This document shows positions 1-8,742 of a DNA stretch of 64,000 nucleotides, piece after piece. The notes beneath the pieces were generated by a model, which saw nothing but the letters and a program-made list of their open reading frames with translations, made no database searches and was not told the DNA's origin. Positions within the stretch are counted from its first letter, which is position 1; each line of letters begins with the position of its first letter. Made by a program: the position numbers and the translations under genes. Origin of the DNA: Desulforhopalus singaporensis (GTDB lineage Bacteria; Desulfobacterota; Desulfobulbia; Desulfobulbales; Desulfocapsaceae); NCBI RefSeq assembly GCF_900104445.1, contig NZ_FNJI01000006.1:143819-207818 (forward strand), read 5' to 3'.

Positions 1-113
1 TCACAGGGTCGGCAAACATCATGTCGTCTCGAACCTGTGCCAGATGAGTTGTAGCGTGTCTTTCATCCGAAGTCAATCAGAAAATTAGGGGTGCCGTACT
101 TTTGGTCCGCATC

Positions 114-143
114 ATCACCGCATCGATTATCCGGTGCGGTGAT
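114..143. repeat. inverted repeat downstream of glnS
   Basis: Two 9-base arms, ATCACCGCA and TGCGGTGAT, flank a 12-base spacer just beyond the 3' end of glnS. The arms could form a hairpin in the glnS transcript, but no T tract follows on the minus strand, so a rho-independent terminator is not well supported. The remaining bases 1-151 show nothing else I recognise. Confidence 0.35.
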
Positions 144-151
144 ACTATGCC

Positions 152-1846
152 TTATTTATTGGGGGTCCAGGAATCTTTGAGGGTGACTGTACGGTTGAAT
201 ACCGGTTTGTCCGTAGTCGACTCGACGGAATCGATACAGAAATAGCCCAACCTTTCGAACTGGACATTCTGGCCAACTGAAAGGTTGACCACATCCGGCT
301 CGGCGATACAGTTTTTCAGGACCACTTTGGACTCGGGGTTGAGGTGTTCAAGAAAATCTACATCCTTGTCCGCTTCCGGATCCTCAACGTTGAACAGTCG
401 GTCGTACATGTTGATGGTCACCGGGACGTTTTTTTCGGCGCTGACCCAGTGGATGGTGCCCTTGACCTTTCTGTTGTCGGGAGCGAAACCGCCTTTGGAT
501 TCGGGGTCGTAGGTGCAGCGTATTTCCTCTACCTCACCTGTTTCCGGATTTACCTTGTGGGAAAGGTACTGCACCAGGTAGCCGTATTTGAGGCGGACCT
601 CACGACCGGGGCCGAGGCGAAAATACTTTTTGGGCGGATCGTCCATGAAATCATCGCGTTCAATAAAGATCTCCCTGGTAAATGGTAACGGCCTGATGCC
701 CTTGTCCGGATCCTGCGGGTGGTTTTTCCCCTCGACCATCTCCACCTGATTCTCGGGATAGTTGTCGATTACCAGCTTTACCGGGTCCTGCACACACATG
801 CGGCGCTCGGCGTTGACGTTGAGATCGCTGCGGATCTCGTTTTCAAGAACCGCCATGTCTATGCGGCTGTCGCTTTTGCCGATACCGATGGTCCGGCAGA
901 AGTTCCTGATTGAGCCGGGGGTGTATCCTCTTCTCCTGAGGCCGCTGATGGTCAGCATCCTCGGGTCGTCCCATCCATCTACATGGTCGTTGTCCACCAT
1001 CCGCAGCAGTTTGCGTTTGCTCATAACGGTATAACTGAGATTAAGCCTTGCAAACTCTATCTGGCGCGGGTGGCACGGTGTCTCCAGGGTGTCGAGGACC
1101 CAGTCGTAAAGAGGTCGGTGGTCCTGGAACTCGAGGGTGCAGAGAGAATGGGTTATCTTCTCGAGCATATCTGAGAGGCAATGGGTGTAATCGTACATCG
1201 GATAAATCTTCCACGCGTCTTTGGTTCTGTGATGATCCGCGTAGAGAATACGGTAGATTACCGGATCCCTCATATTCAGGTTGGGCGAGTTCATGTCGAT
1301 TTTTGCCCGGAGCACGTGACTGCCTTCCGTAAACTCCCCGTTTTTCATAGCTGTGAAAAGCTTCAGGTTGTCGGCCACCGACCTGTCCCGGTACGGGCTG
1401 TTTTTCCCGGGGGCGGTCAGGGTACCGCGGTATTCGCGGATTTCGTCCGGACTCAGTTCGCAGACATAGGCTTTGCCTCGCTTGATGAGCGAAACGGCAA
1501 ATTCATAAAGAGTCTGAAAGTAATCTGAAGCGTAGAGTTCTTTTTCTCCCCAGTTAAAACCGAGCCAGCGCACATCCTCCTTGATCGATTCGACATAGCT
1601 TATGTCTTCCTTTGATGGGTTGGTGTCGTCAAAGCGCAGGTTGCAGGTTCCTCCGAACTCCTCGGCGACGCCAAAGTTCAGGCATATTGATTTGGCGTGG
1701 CCGATGTGGAGATAACCGTTTGGTTCGGGGGGGAACCGGGTAATGGATTTCCGGTGCTTGCCGGTTGCCAGGTCGTCTGCGATAATCTGCCGGATAAAAT
1801 CGAGCGGTTTATTTTCGGTCTCTGTGTTCTTTTCCATGAGTATCAT
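152..1846 (-). CDS. glnS: glutaminyl-tRNA synthetase (GlnRS)
   Basis: Class I aminoacyl-tRNA synthetase that attaches glutamine to tRNA-Gln in the cytoplasm. The 564-residue product carries the HIGH signature at residues 47-50 (within [12 protein letters not shown]) and a KMSKS-type motif, MSKRK, at 275-279, followed by the C-terminal anticodon-binding beta-barrels. The length is typical of bacterial GlnRS (about 550-560). It lies 73 bases downstream of gltX on the same strand and is probably cotranscribed with it. A second ATG three codons in (position 1837) is an equally possible start, because neither has a clear ribosome-binding site. Having GlnRS means glutaminylation need not depend on Glu-tRNA amidotransferase; its substrate tRNA-Gln(UUG) is encoded at 5410 in this window. 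Confidence 0.97.
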   Translation of the reverse strand: MILMEKNTETENKPLDFIRQIIADDLATGKHRKSITRFPPEPNGYLHIGHAKSICLNFGVAEEFGGTCNLRFDDTNPSKEDISYVESIKEDVRWLGFNWGEKELYASDYFQTLYEFAVSLIKRGKAYVCELSPDEIREYRGTLTAPGKNSPYRDRSVADNLKLFTAMKNGEFTEGSHVLRAKIDMNSPNLNMRDPVIYRILYADHHRTKDAWKIYPMYDYTHCLSDMLEKITHSLCTLEFQDHRPLYDWVLDTLETPCHPRQIEFARLNLSYTVMSKRKLLRMVDNDHVDGWDDPRMLTISGLRRRGYTPGSIRNFCRTIGIGKSDSRIDMAVLENEIRSDLNVNAERRMCVQDPVKLVIDNYPENQVEMVEGKNHPQDPDKGIRPLPFTREIFIERDDFMDDPPKKYFRLGPGREVRLKYGYLVQYLSHKVNPETGEVEEIRCTYDPESKGGFAPDNRKVKGTIHWVSAEKNVPVTINMYDRLFNVEDPEADKDVDFLEHLNPESKVVLKNCIAEPDVVNLSVGQNVQFERLGYFCIDSVESTTDKPVFNRTVTLKDSWTPNK

Positions 1847-1919
1847 TGTAAAATGGTTATCTCTTGATCTTCAAGAAAATAGTGCCGGACGATTACTCTT
1901 GCCGGCTTTTGCCCCAGGT

Positions 1920-3401
1920 CTATTGGTCGAACAACCTGTCTATCGCTCTCAGTCTCGAAACAACCTTCTCCCTGCCTACAGCGATCAGGATATCAAACAG
2001 GGACGGGCCGGCCAACTGTCCTGTTACCACCGTTCGCATTCCGTTGATGAGGATTCCCGGTTTGATATCGAGTTCGTCGGCAAGTTCCCTGGCGGTTTTT
2101 TCGGTTTCTTCAAGGTTCCAGGTGTCAAGTAAGGCGTACCGGTCTGCCAGGACAACAAGCCATTCCCTGAGCCCTTCGTGTTTGAGGATGTTCTTTTTAA
2201 GAGGTTTTTCCTCCACCGTAAAATCATCTGCAAAGTAGGCACGGCCAAGTGTGGTGAAATCTTTGAGAGTATGAAAGCGATCGCGTATCATATCGATTGT
2301 TTTGAGGTACCACTCCTGTTGTTCCTTTTCATAACTCGTGTCCCACAATCCTTCGCTTACCAGTTCTTTTTTTACAAGCTCTCCAAGCTCGGAGATCTCC
2401 ATGGTACGAAGGTAATGCTCATTGATGTGGATTGCCTTGGGGTCGGTGAAAAACTTCGGATCGTCCTTGCGATAGTTGAAAACCGCGTTCGCCTTGTTGA
2501 TCCGTTCCAGGGAAAAATCGCGAATCAACTCCTCCCTGGTGAAGAACTCCTTGTCGTTTCCTGCGGACCAGCCGAGCAGGGCGAGGAAATTATTAAACGC
2601 CCAGGGGATGAATCCGTGGTCTCGGTAGAACTGAACCGCTACCACCTCACCGTGGCTCCGTTTGGAGATTTTGGCCTTTTTGGTGTCAAGGGTCAGGGGC
2701 ATATGAGCAAAAACTGGGAGGGGAGCTTCCAGCGCCTCGTAAAGAAGTATCTGCTTGAGGGTGTTGGTCATATGATCCTGTCCGCGGACAACGTGGGTTA
2801 TCCGGTCCCTTATGTCGTCAACCACGTTGCACAGAAGATAGAGCGGTTTGCCGTTGGAACGGACAATGACAAAATCATCCACTTCGCTGTAGTTGGCCTG
2901 GATACGACCGAGGATCGAGTCGTCATAGCCGAGGGTGCCGGTTCTATCCGGTACTTTGAAACGGATCACGGACGCCAGGCCTGCCTGTTCCTTCTGCTCG
3001 ATTTCGCTGGCACTGAGGTTGCGGCAGGTACGGTCATAGCCAAGTGCGGTTTTGGCGCTGAGCGCCGCCTCCCGTTTGGCGTCAAGCTCTTCTTTGGTGC
3101 AGAAACACTTGTAGGCCGCACCGTTGTCGAGCAGCCGCTGGGCGGCATCACGGTGGTCCTGTTCGAACTCCGTCTGGAAATAAGGCCCCTCGTCATAATC
3201 TATTCCTAGCCATTCCAGTCCGTCCAAAATTCCCTGGATTGACTCCTGGGTGGAACGATCAGCGTCGGTGTCTTCAATGCGGAGAATGAGTTTGCCGCCC
3301 TGCTGTCTGGCGTAAAGCCAGTTGTAGAGAGCGGTTCTTGCCCCGCCTATGTGGAGATAACCGGTAGGGCTGGGGGGAAATCGCAATCGTGTCTCTGTCA
3401 T
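1920..3401 (-). CDS. gltX: glutamyl-tRNA synthetase (GluRS)
   Basis: Class I synthetase that charges tRNA-Glu with glutamate. From the chosen start the product has 493 residues, with the HIGH-type motif HIGG at 17-20 in RFPPSPTGYLHIGG and the KMSKS-type motif KISKR at 244-248. The open frame extends ten codons further upstream (to 3431), but the ATG at 3399-3401 is preferred: it begins the conserved N-terminus and has an AGAGG Shine-Dalgarno at a good distance, whereas the upstream extension is unlike the family. First gene of a likely gltX-glnS operon. A long open frame on the opposite strand here is a shadow. Confidence 0.96.
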   Translation of the reverse strand: MTETRLRFPPSPTGYLHIGGARTALYNWLYARQQGGKLILRIEDTDADRSTQESIQGILDGLEWLGIDYDEGPYFQTEFEQDHRDAAQRLLDNGAAYKCFCTKEELDAKREAALSAKTALGYDRTCRNLSASEIEQKEQAGLASVIRFKVPDRTGTLGYDDSILGRIQANYSEVDDFVIVRSNGKPLYLLCNVVDDIRDRITHVVRGQDHMTNTLKQILLYEALEAPLPVFAHMPLTLDTKKAKISKRSHGEVVAVQFYRDHGFIPWAFNNFLALLGWSAGNDKEFFTREELIRDFSLERINKANAVFNYRKDDPKFFTDPKAIHINEHYLRTMEISELGELVKKELVSEGLWDTSYEKEQQEWYLKTIDMIRDRFHTLKDFTTLGRAYFADDFTVEEKPLKKNILKHEGLREWLVVLADRYALLDTWNLEETEKTARELADELDIKPGILINGMRTVVTGQLAGPSLFDILIAVGREKVVSRLRAIDRLFDQ

Positions 3402-3749
3402 GGAAATACCTCTTGGTTGTGACCTTCGCAAGTTCTGTTCGATAAAATTTATTTGGCAACCGGGCCGTATAGGCGATCTGAAAATTTCGTTTGCTCTCCT
3501 GAGAGTAAGCTGTGTAATGCTTTAAGGCAAGTGGTTCCGGTAAAAAGGATATCGCCTGCCTGAGCCAGCTATATATATCTTTTGGCCTTTTTGTTCAATA
3601 CCATTGCAGTTAAAGGTTAAACAAACCAGCTGTGAAACCGGCAAAAATTATCTGCTGCGGTACAGGTTTTAACCGGGCCACGCACTCTTGGTTGCCCGCC
3701 GTAAACCGGACAGGTTTTTGGTTGTTCTCAGACAGGCAACACGGTATAG
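3402..3749. other. intergenic region, no gene recognised
   Basis: About 350 bases between the gltX start and the serA-like remnant. It must hold the gltX promoter on the minus strand, but I see no convincing -35/-10 pair. Short open frames here have no recognisable protein signature. It may contain further, more decayed serA sequence; this cannot be decided by eye. Confidence 0.3.
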
Positions 3750-4142
3750 TTTTGCCAGTTACCCCTCTGGAAAGCAGCGTCAGGACCGTGTGAAAGCATT
3801 TCGCGCAATCAGAAGGTTAACGGCTGGTCGCGTAACGTATCTCTGTTTGTTTTCAATATTGACGTACCTGGAGTGATCGGTGCTGTTACAACCGCGCCGG
3901 GTAATGCGGGTGTGAATAACTCGAGGATGACGGTCGGCCGTGAAGACAAGAACACTCAGATCATTATTCTACTGAGTACCGATCAGCTGGTGTCACGAGA
4001 ACTGCTTGCAGAAGTGGAGCTTCTGCATAATGTTACCCGGGCACAGGTACTGGACTTGTCAATTACCCGATGGGATTTATATAATTCCTGTGGGACCGGT
4101 AGTTCGTGTAACAGGCCGTGTATGTCAGGGGGAACCCCATGA
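3750..4142 (+). pseudogene. remnant of serA (phosphoglycerate dehydrogenase), C-terminal ACT domain
   Basis: In the frame opening after the stop at 3747-3749, translation gives a stretch very like the regulatory ACT domain that ends D-3-phosphoglycerate dehydrogenase: FNIDVPGVIGAVTT, then PGNAGVNNSRMTVGRE, then LLSTDQLVSRELL, ending in AQVLDL where SerA proteins normally stop. No dehydrogenase or NAD-binding part precedes it, there is no start codon with a ribosome site in a sensible place, and the frame runs about 30 codons past the usual end into unrelated residues. I read it as the decayed 3' end of a former serA. The alternative is a stand-alone ACT peptide, less likely because the N-terminal part is disordered across frames and the stop is displaced. 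Confidence 0.55.
4056..4085 (+). promoter_or_regulatory. sigma-70-like promoter for the DUF1844-ispE-prs run
   Basis: TTGTCA (4056-4061), an 18-base spacer and a perfect TATAAT (4080-4085). A start near 4092 would leave a leader of about 90 bases before the DUF1844 gene at 4184. It sits inside the tail of the serA remnant. Seen by motif match only. Confidence 0.5.
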
Positions 4143-4183
4143 CCCAAAATATAGAGGCAGGTGTCTCAAAAGGAAGGTGTCAA

Positions 4184-4510
4184 ATGAGTGAAGAAAAAGG
4201 AAAAACTAAAGGATGCGGCTGCGAGGAAGGCAAGGTACCGAATAAAGCCGGGAAATGCGTAATGCCCGAGGTAACTTTTCCAGCTTTTATCATGTCGCTG
4301 AACACGTCGGCCCTGTATCATTTGGGTGAAATTGCCGAACCCGGGACAGGAAAAAAGACGATTGACCTGGATCTTGCAAGACATGCGATCGATACCCTGA
4401 TGCTTATGCAGGAAAAAACCAAGGGAAACCTTACCGCCGATGAAGAAAATCTGCTGAAAAACATTCTCTACGACATCAAGCTGCGGTTTGTCAGCGTTGC
4501 CAAAAAATAA
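4184..4510 (+). CDS. DUF1844-family protein
   Basis: A 108-residue soluble protein of unknown function. The N-terminal third is charged and has a Cys-rich patch (GCGCEEGK, then a Cys near residue 26). The rest is the DUF1844 core: FPAFIMSLNTSALYHLGE, then DLDLARHAIDTLMLMQEKTKGNLT and a helical C-terminus. ATG at 4184 is chosen over in-frame starts further upstream (from 4118) because it follows a strong AAGGAAGG site. It is 9 bases ahead of ispE and probably its operon partner. Members of this family are common in Desulfobacterota and often sit near ispE; no activity is established. Confidence 0.85.
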   Translation: MSEEKGKTKGCGCEEGKVPNKAGKCVMPEVTFPAFIMSLNTSALYHLGEIAEPGTGKKTIDLDLARHAIDTLMLMQEKTKGNLTADEENLLKNILYDIKLRFVSVAKK

Positions 4511-4519
4511 GAGACAGGC

Positions 4520-5491
4520 GTGAATCTACCTAGGAAGGTTCGGCTGAGTGCTCCGGCAAAGGTTAATTTCTTCCTCCATGTGCTTGGTAAAAGAGAGGAC
4601 GGATATCATGACCTATGCACCTGGATGCAGAAAATCGACCTGTACGATCAAATAGAGTTGACTGTTGCTGCGGGAAAAGGCAAGGGCGAAGTGGTGTTTT
4701 CGTGCAGCGATACATCTGTCCCGGCTGATGATACCAATCTCGCCGTGCGAGCAGCCAAAGCGTTTTTGGCAACAAGTAGCTGTCTCGGTGATTGTCTGGT
4801 GACCATCAGTCTGGAAAAAAACATACCGGTTGCAGCAGGACTGGGCGGAGGCAGCAGTGATGCGGGAACGGTGCTGCGCGGACTCAATGGGATTGCCGGC
4901 GGGGAGCTGACTGAAAAACAGCTGCTGGTGCTGGCGAAAAAGCTGGGGGCCGACGTCCCTTTTTTTGCGACATCGCACAGCAGTGTCATTGCCGAAGGCA
5001 TTGGGGATATAATGTATCCTGTTGATTCTGCGGAAAATTGGAGTATAATCCTGATCAACCCGGATTTTTTTGTATCCACGGCGTGGGTTTTTGGAAATTT
5101 ATCGTTGACAAGCAGAGAGAAAAACTCTAAATTACCACGCTTTCAAAAGCGTAATGCGGATTTCTTGACATTCGACGATATGCACAACGATCTGGAGAAG
5201 GTAAGTTGTGCCAGGTATCCGGTAATTGAAAAGATGAAGCAATCGCTGCTGGCGGTTGGAGCCCGCAGGGTTTTGATGTCCGGCAGTGGGCCGACCGTTT
5301 TTGGAATATTTCCAGACACTGAAAAGTCGATCGGTGCTGATTTACAACGTATTGTTGGTGGGTTGCGTCAGGAATACGGAGATAAGGTTTATTTGTCAAG
5401 AGCATGTACTGGGGCGTCGCCAAGCGGTAAGGCACCGGGTTTTGATCCCGGCATTCGTAGGTTCGAATCCTGCCGCCCCAGCCATCATTAG
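4520..5491 (+). CDS. ispE: 4-diphosphocytidyl-2-C-methyl-D-erythritol kinase, reading through a tRNA gene
   Basis: GHMP-family kinase that phosphorylates CDP-methylerythritol in the MEP isoprenoid pathway. It has the N-terminal [20 protein letters not shown], the ATP-binding glycine loop [14 protein letters not shown] and the C-terminal [12 protein letters not shown]. The start is GTG at 4520. The folded domain should end around KVYLSRA, codons near 5395-5410, giving the usual family length of about 290-295. Instead the frame stays open through the whole tRNA-Gln gene and stops at TAG 5489-5491, adding a roughly 27-residue tail that is simply the tRNA gene translated. Cleavage of the transcript by RNase P at the tRNA 5' end would remove the ispE stop codon. 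Confidence 0.93.
   Translation: MNLPRKVRLSAPAKVNFFLHVLGKREDGYHDLCTWMQKIDLYDQIELTVAAGKGKGEVVFSCSDTSVPADDTNLAVRAAKAFLATSSCLGDCLVTISLEKNIPVAAGLGGGSSDAGTVLRGLNGIAGGELTEKQLLVLAKKLGADVPFFATSHSSVIAEGIGDIMYPVDSAENWSIILINPDFFVSTAWVFGNLSLTSREKNSKLPRFQKRNADFLTFDDMHNDLEKVSCARYPVIEKMKQSLLAVGARRVLMSGSGPTVFGIFPDTEKSIGADLQRIVGGLRQEYGDKVYLSRACTGASPSGKAPGFDPGIRRFESCRPSHH
5410..5484 (+). tRNA. tRNA-Gln (anticodon TTG), CCA encoded
   Basis: Cloverleaf read by eye: acceptor strands TGGGGCG (5410-5416) and CGCCCCA (5474-5480) pair over seven bases. The D-arm contains AAGCGGTAAGG, the anticodon stem CCGGG/CCCGG encloses TTTTGAT with anticodon TTG, and the T-arm loop is TTCGAAT. The discriminator G and an encoded CCA follow at 5481-5484. 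It lies in the sense orientation inside the 3' end of the ispE frame and 39 bases before prs, so it is probably cotranscribed and excised by RNases P and E/Z. It is the cognate of glnS at 152-1846. Confidence 0.96.
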
Positions 5492-5523
5492 TACGTAATC
5501 AGATTTCCCGAAGAATAGATATC

Positions 5524-6462
5524 ATGAGAGATTTGAAGATTTTTTCCGGTAATTCACACCGGAAAATGGCCGAGGAGATTGCAGAAAACCTGGAGATTCC
5601 TCTCAGTAAAGCTGATGTCAGAAAATTCAGTGATGGAGAAATTTTCGTAGAGATCAAGGAAAACGTACGGGGACATGATGTTTTTGTCGTTCAGCCTACC
5701 TGTACGCCTGTGAATGATAGCCTGATGGAGTTGGTGATTATGGTGGACGCGCTGCGTCGCGCATCTGCGCGCAGGATTACCGCTGTGGTCCCTTACTACG
5801 GTTACGCCAGACAGGACCGGAAGAACGCTCCCCGGGTGCCCATTTCAGCCAAAGTTGTGGCGGAAATGTTTATGGCGGTAGGGGTTCGCAGAGTGCTTTG
5901 CATGGATCTGCACGCCGGCCAGATTCAGGGTTTTTTTAATATACCCGTTGATCACCTCTATGCCGCACCGGTGATTCTTGAGTATATTCGAGAGGCGTTT
6001 GGTGAAAATGTGATTATGGTCTCCCCCGATGCCGGGGGCGTTGAAAGGACCAGGGCGTTTGCAAAAAGGCTCAACTCAGGGCTGGCGATCATAGATAAAA
6101 GGCGTGATAAGCCGAACGAGTGCGAAGCTATGCATGTGATCGGCGATGTAAATGGTAAAACCGCAATCCTCATGGATGACATGGTAGATACTGCGGGTAC
6201 TCTGTGCGCCGGTGCCGAAACTCTGCTCGCCAATGGTGCCAAAGAGGTGCATGCGTGCTGCTCGCACCCGGTGCTGTCCGGCCCTGCAATTGAACGTTTG
6301 AACAAGTCGCCGCTCAAGTCGCTGGTCGTAACGAATTCGATTCCGCTTAGAGAAGAAGCGAAATCCTGTAAGAAAATAAAAGTACTGTCGGTTTCACAGC
6401 TGCTTGCTGATGCAATCAATCGAATACACAATGAAGATTCGGTAAGCTCCCTGTTCGTATAA
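5524..6462 (+). CDS. prs: ribose-phosphate pyrophosphokinase (PRPP synthetase)
   Basis: Makes phosphoribosyl pyrophosphate from ribose-5-phosphate and ATP, feeding purine, pyrimidine, NAD, histidine and tryptophan synthesis. The 312-residue product has the family length and motifs: [10 protein letters not shown] near the N-terminus, the ATP-loop region [10 protein letters not shown], the metal-binding stretch [11 protein letters not shown] and the PRPP-binding loop [13 protein letters not shown]. Gene order ispE, tRNA-Gln, prs, rplY, pth is one I know from other delta-group bacteria such as Geobacter. The tRNA lies immediately upstream. Confidence 0.97.
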   Translation: MRDLKIFSGNSHRKMAEEIAENLEIPLSKADVRKFSDGEIFVEIKENVRGHDVFVVQPTCTPVNDSLMELVIMVDALRRASARRITAVVPYYGYARQDRKNAPRVPISAKVVAEMFMAVGVRRVLCMDLHAGQIQGFFNIPVDHLYAAPVILEYIREAFGENVIMVSPDAGGVERTRAFAKRLNSGLAIIDKRRDKPNECEAMHVIGDVNGKTAILMDDMVDTAGTLCAGAETLLANGAKEVHACCSHPVLSGPAIERLNKSPLKSLVVTNSIPLREEAKSCKKIKVLSVSQLLADAINRIHNEDSVSSLFV

Positions 6463-6554
6463 TCGGCGGATTATTAAATATAGATTAAGAATCAGAATAT
6501 TCTGCCAGGCCGCATCTGTGATTGTTGATACGGCTGCCAGGCGAAGGAGGAAAT

Positions 6555-7184
6555 ATGCTTCAGGTTGAAATGTCCGCTTCGGTTCGAACCGCTTCCGGGA
6601 AGGGGCCGATGCGTCAACTCCGTATGCAGGGGTTCACCCCTGCAGTAGTGTATGGAGCAGGGGCCGAAGCCCAGAAACTTCAGTGTGACACCAAGGATCT
6701 TACCGCAAAACTTATCAAGTATGCCAGAAAGAATACGATAGTCACCCTGAAAATAGACAACGGCGTCGAAAAGGACGTGGTCGTTGGCGAGATACAGACC
6801 GATCCGGTAAAAGATACCCTGATCCACGTCGATTTTCTTGAAATCGATCTTAAGCAGGAACGTTCCTTCAACGTTCCAGTTAAATACCAGGGTAAGGCTA
6901 AAGGCGTCGATCTCGGTGGTATCCTGGTTGTCGGCTGCGATACTGTCGTACTTAAGGGAAAACCTCTTGATATCCCGGAGGAGATAGTGATCTCCGTCAG
7001 CGGGCTACTCATCGGAGATAAGATCAAGTGCCGGCATATTGAGCTTCCTGAAAATGTGGAGATGGTCACCGAAGGAAGAACTGTCGCCGTCTCGGTTGTT
7101 ACTCCGGGCGCGAAGGTCAGCGACGACGATGAGGAAGAAGAAACCGTTGCAGAAGGTTCAGAAGGCGAAGCCTCTGAAGAATAA
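6555..7184 (+). CDS. rplY: 50S ribosomal protein L25 (CTC form)
   Basis: 5S-rRNA-binding protein of the large ribosomal subunit, in the long L25/CTC form (209 residues): an N-terminal L25 beta-barrel, a C-terminal TL5-type domain and an acidic tail rich in Glu and Asp. The ATG at 6555 is preceded by a perfect AAGGAGG at 6544-6550; an in-frame start 11 codons upstream is rejected because it would place that site inside the coding region. It sits between prs and pth, the usual arrangement, and is separated from pth by a strong hairpin. Confidence 0.95.
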   Translation: MLQVEMSASVRTASGKGPMRQLRMQGFTPAVVYGAGAEAQKLQCDTKDLTAKLIKYARKNTIVTLKIDNGVEKDVVVGEIQTDPVKDTLIHVDFLEIDLKQERSFNVPVKYQGKAKGVDLGGILVVGCDTVVLKGKPLDIPEEIVISVSGLLIGDKIKCRHIELPENVEMVTEGRTVAVSVVTPGAKVSDDDEEEETVAEGSEGEASEE

Positions 7185-7250
7185 TAGATATATTGTTGGG
7201 GCGTGACGGGCGACGAGCAGTTTCGCCGTTAATGGACCAATTTGTAAAGA

Positions 7251-7276
7251 GGGTTCGGAAAAATTTTTCCGAACCC
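7251..7276 (+). terminator. perfect palindrome between rplY and pth, possible terminator
   Basis: A 26-base perfect palindrome (left arm GGGTTCGGAAAAA) followed by TTCTTCGTTTTA. In RNA the central A/U bases would open as the loop of a GC-capped hairpin. A weak T-rich tail makes it a possible attenuator between rplY and pth, 27 bases before the pth ATG. Confidence 0.55.
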
Positions 7277-7302
7277 TTCTTCGTTTTATAAATAGAGCTG
7301 TT

Positions 7303-7896
7303 ATGGCAACTGAAGACCTGCTTCTGGCCGGCTTGGGCAACCCGGGGGAAAAATACGCCAATACCAGGCATAATATCGGGTTCTGGGTAATTGAGCAGCT
7401 CGCTGAAAAATGGCGGCTGCACAACGTCAAATCCAAGTGGGATGCCGACTACTACAGCGGAGCTTTTTGCGGAAGAAAGGTTCACCTGATTAAACCGCAG
7501 ACATTCATGAACCGGAGCGGGGATTCGGTCTGCCGCTTTTTTCGCTTCTACAAAAGTAATCCGGGGCAACTGCTGGTTATCCACGACGACCTGGATATGG
7601 ATTGCGGCCGCATCAAGCTTGTCGTCGGAGGCGGAAGTGGTGGACACAACGGGATCAAGTCGCTGGTGGAAAGGTTGGGCTGCTCCGATTTTTACCGGTT
7701 GAAAATAGGGATCGGCCGTCCAGGAAAAGGAGATGTCCATCCGGATTTTCCGGTTGACAGGTTCGTTCTTGGCACGGTGACTCCTGAAGAATCGGCTATA
7801 TTCGAAAAGAGAAGTCCCGATATTGTCCGCGGCATAGAACTTTTTACCAAGGGAGATGTCAGCAGGGCCACCGGGCTTTTGAATAGTCTTAAATAA
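7303..7896 (+). CDS. pth: peptidyl-tRNA hydrolase
   Basis: Cleaves the ester bond of peptidyl-tRNAs released prematurely from ribosomes, recycling tRNA. The product has 197 residues, the usual size, with conserved Asn13 in LGNPG, catalytic His23 in NTRHNIGF, the stretch QTFMNRSG, the catalytic Asp in VIHDDLD and GGGSGGHNGIKS. It follows rplY behind a hairpin. Downstream there are about 280 bases before carD, so it probably ends this transcription unit. Confidence 0.96.
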   Translation: MATEDLLLAGLGNPGEKYANTRHNIGFWVIEQLAEKWRLHNVKSKWDADYYSGAFCGRKVHLIKPQTFMNRSGDSVCRFFRFYKSNPGQLLVIHDDLDMDCGRIKLVVGGGSGGHNGIKSLVERLGCSDFYRLKIGIGRPGKGDVHPDFPVDRFVLGTVTPEESAIFEKRSPDIVRGIELFTKGDVSRATGLLNSLK

Positions 7897-7992
7897 CACC
7901 TTGTTTTCCTCAGAATAACGATCATCGTTTCTAGTACCCCCCCTCTGTGGTGCCGACAATGGACAAAAAGTGCGGCAATTTTATGCGTTTTG

Positions 7993-8001
7993 TGGTATAA
8001 T
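7993..8001 (+). promoter_or_regulatory. extended -10 promoter element upstream of carD
   Basis: TGGTATAAT: a perfect TATAAT preceded by the TGn extension, 174 bases before the chosen carD start. No good -35 at 16-18 bases, which extended -10 promoters can do without. Confidence 0.35.
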
Positions 8002-8094
8002 AATTTTTGTGCCTGGAAAAAGGAAATATTTATCTGGTCTCAAGGCAGAAAAAAATCACAAAGCCGAGAAATCTGACTTATTTTCCGTTCCTGT

Positions 8095-8110
8095 TTGTCA
8101 ATATTGACAA
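8095..8110. promoter_or_regulatory. 16-base perfect palindrome upstream of carD, operator-like
   Basis: TTGTCAATATTGACAA is a perfect inverted repeat between the extended -10 element and the carD start. It resembles a dimeric repressor site. It also contains TTGACA, but no good -10 follows at the proper spacing. Regulator unknown. Confidence 0.4.
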
Positions 8111-8174
8111 TATGCATAGTAGTTTCTAGATGTTTACGCCTGGTTTAGGCCCCTTTGCAGAAAAGGAGAGATCT

Positions 8175-8654
8175 GTGTTTTCAGAAGGTGATATGGCTGT
8201 CTATCCAGCCCATGGTGTCGGTGTTATAAAAGCTGTCGAAACAAAAACAGTAGGTGGAATTGATCAATCATTTTATGTTCTGGAGATTCTCGACAACAGC
8301 ATGCGCATAATGATCCCGACTGGCTCCAGCGAAAACGTGGGACTCAGGGCCATTGTCGGAAAAGAGGAAGTCGATGACATAATGGAGATTTTATCTGACA
8401 GATCGGTTGAACTGGGAGCCCAGACCTGGAATAGGCGGTATCGCGACTACATGGAGAAGATCAAGACCGGGTCGGTTCATGAAGTCGCCGTAGTGCTAAG
8501 AGACTTGTTTCTCCTCAGCGTCGATAAGGACCTCAGCTATGGCGAACGCAAGATGCTTGACACCGCCAAGAATCTCCTGGTAAAGGAGTTGTCTCTTGCT
8601 CAAAATGCCAAGGAAGACGATGTCAGTAAAACCATAGAGGCAATCTTTTCCTAA
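8175..8654 (+). CDS. CarD family transcriptional regulator
   Basis: RNA-polymerase-binding regulator of the CarD/CdnL type, which contacts the beta subunit through an N-terminal Tudor-like domain and stabilises open promoter complexes. The 159-residue product begins MFSEGDMAVYPAHGVGVIKAVE, the family's typical start, then the RID strand region FYVLEILDN...RIMIPT and a helical C-terminal DNA-binding half with W near NRRYRDYMEKI. The start is GTG at 8175, with AAAGGAG at a good distance; an ATG at 8130 would add 15 non-conserved residues. It is a single-gene unit with its own upstream palindrome. Confidence 0.9.
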   Translation: MFSEGDMAVYPAHGVGVIKAVETKTVGGIDQSFYVLEILDNSMRIMIPTGSSENVGLRAIVGKEEVDDIMEILSDRSVELGAQTWNRRYRDYMEKIKTGSVHEVAVVLRDLFLLSVDKDLSYGERKMLDTAKNLLVKELSLAQNAKEDDVSKTIEAIFS

Positions 8655-8742
8655 CAAATAATCATTTGTCACATGACCATGGCATTGCATAAAAGCCGAT
8701 AGCTTTAGCCAGCCCGGGTCCGGTTGATCCTGTCACCAGCCG

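Noticed and set aside
2178..3209. 343-codon open frame on the plus strand opposite gltX
   Set aside because: It lies antisense to a certain gltX gene and its translation has no recognisable family pattern, so it is a mirror frame.
5286..5498. 70-codon plus-strand frame over the ispE end and tRNA-Gln
   Set aside because: Its end is translated tRNA, and the rest is in the wrong frame of ispE.
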